This document shows, in pieces, positions 4,919 through 5,566 of a DNA stretch of 5,566 nucleotides (the stretch's first letter is position 1; every line of letters begins with the position of its first letter). The notes beneath the pieces were generated by a model. It made no database searches and was not told the origin of the DNA. It saw only the letters and a list, made by a program, of their open reading frames with translations. Source of the stretch: JAXDBV01 sp034678415. Lineage in GTDB: Bacteria > Bacteroidota > Bacteroidia > Bacteroidales > VadinHA17. The stretch spans positions 1 to 5,566 of the forward strand of contig JAXDBV010000104.1 in NCBI GenBank assembly GCA_034678415.1, in the 5' to 3' direction. The position numbers were made by a program, and so were the translations under genes.

Positions 4919-5566
4919 TCATGGGATTTCCGTTTCCTCAAACGAGACATAATAACTGCCGTCATAGCTGTCTCCGAGGGTTGCTCCTGCCTTGATGTAT
5001 ATATAAACAATACCGGCTGTCGGATTATCAATGTTGTATGACAATGTCTCTCCATCCCCATAGTCAAGACCTTCATTGATGAGGTTGCGGGCTGTGTCGT
5101 ATATCTTGAAATGCATCTCCAGGTCATCGGGGACAGGATCAAGGGTGAACACCACTCGTTTGCCGGGACTGATCTTTACATAAAAAAACTCCCAGTCCCC
5201 GTCAGGATAGTTCGTGTCGGCACTCCAGAGAACGATACCGTTCAGCAGACCGGTAGGGTAGGTGTCAATAACCCTGGCATTCTCGAAGGTGTCATCGGGT
5301 TCGTTATTATCGTTGGCATCCTCGTTGGTAATGGTCAGCGTATAGTCTCCCGTCTCTTTATCATTCATGCTGTAGATTGAGATGTAATAGATGCCGCCTT
5401 TCGTATACATGTTAAAAGGGATGTCAATGCCCCGTGAGCCGGTGAAGGTAATGCCAAGGTTCCCCTGCTCGTCGTAAACCTTAAATCCTATGACAATGTC
5501 TGATTTATTGACGATTTCAATGTGAACGATATCCCATACCCCCTCGTTGGAGGTGGTGAACTGGAA
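4919..5566 (-). CDS. Secreted protein with PPC-type beta-sandwich repeats, C-terminal part (5' end outside window)
   Basis: The - strand frame is open from the window edge to the stop at 4921-4919, giving 215 visible residues; the ATG at 5410 is an internal Met, because beta-sandwich sequence continues upstream of it. Two domains resemble the bacterial pre-peptidase C-terminal (PPC) fold. The first, incomplete at the left, ends with YYISIYSMNDKETGDYTLTI (residues about 60-79). An acidic linker follows (about 83-96). The second runs from NEPDDTFENA to the end, with GDWEFFYVKI (123-132), a FKIYDTARN strand pair and a closing SYYVSFE. PPC domains occur at the C-termini of secreted peptidases and other exported proteins and often bind calcium, consistent with the many Asp/Asn here. 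No type IX secretion tail or membrane segment is visible. The catalytic part, if any, is outside the window, so function is unknown. Confidence 0.72.
   Translation of the reverse strand, partial: FQFTTSNEGVWDIVHIEIVNKSDIVIGFKVYDEQGNLGITFTGSRGIDIPFNMYTKGGIYYISIYSMNDKETGDYTLTITNEDANDNNEPDDTFENARVIDTYPTGLLNGIVLWSADTNYPDGDWEFFYVKISPGKRVVFTLDPVPDDLEMHFKIYDTARNLINEGLDYGDGETLSYNIDNPTAGIVYIYIKAGATLGDSYDGSYYVSFEETEIP

Noticed and set aside
4903..5142. 79-codon - strand frame overlapping the 3' end of the PPC protein gene
   Set aside because: It lies in another frame of the same strand inside a clear beta-domain coding sequence and has no family resemblance.

Overview
The window looks like a piece of a Bacteroidetes (Bacteroidota) chromosome. 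The evidence is indirect: candidate promoters fit the TAnnTTTG -7 element of that phylum, genes lack clear Shine-Dalgarno sequences, a short RadC-like JAB protein sits beside a tyrosine recombinase as is common on mobile elements of the phylum, and the last gene encodes a secreted protein with PPC-type beta domains. A species cannot be named from this.

Layout. (1) Positions 1-1008, + strand: the C-terminal half of a tyrosine recombinase (its 5' part lies outside the window), then a RadC-like JAB/JAMM protein. Both look like cargo or machinery of an integrated element. (2) Positions 1102-1245, - strand: an intact 74-nt tRNA gene with anticodon CAU (tRNA-Ile2 read through lysidine, or elongator Met), with a likely promoter upstream and a hairpin-plus-T-tract terminator downstream. 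The recombinase side abuts the 3' end of the tRNA, the usual geometry of tRNA-targeted integration. (3) Positions 1275-1464: a broken second copy of the tRNA 5' half. Its D-arm segment is replaced by a 161-bp block consisting almost entirely of palindromes. This is the most unusual part of the window. (4) Positions 1531-4148, - strand: a methylthioadenosine-salvage cluster in the order mtnA, class II aldolase/adducin protein (ATGA overlap), then mtnP after a 147-bp gap. (5) Positions 4205-4837, + strand: a HAD phosphatase of the YihX-like type, diverging from mtnA across a 56-bp region with two face-to-face candidate -7 elements. (6) Positions 4919-5566, - strand: the C-terminal 215 residues of a secreted protein with PPC-type repeats, convergent with the HAD gene.

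How the genes work together. MtnP would phosphorolyse 5'-methylthioadenosine (or 5'-deoxyadenosine) to adenine and the 1-phosphate sugar. MtnA would isomerise the aldose to the ketose 1-phosphate. The class II aldolase-fold enzyme would then either dehydrate it (MtnB, classical methionine salvage) or cleave it to DHAP plus an aldehyde (the DHAP shunt). No later enzyme of the classical pathway (MtnW/X/C/D) is in the window, so the shunt is a live alternative. The HAD and PPC genes are probably unrelated neighbours. No CRISPR array, complete insertion sequence or obvious defence system is present.
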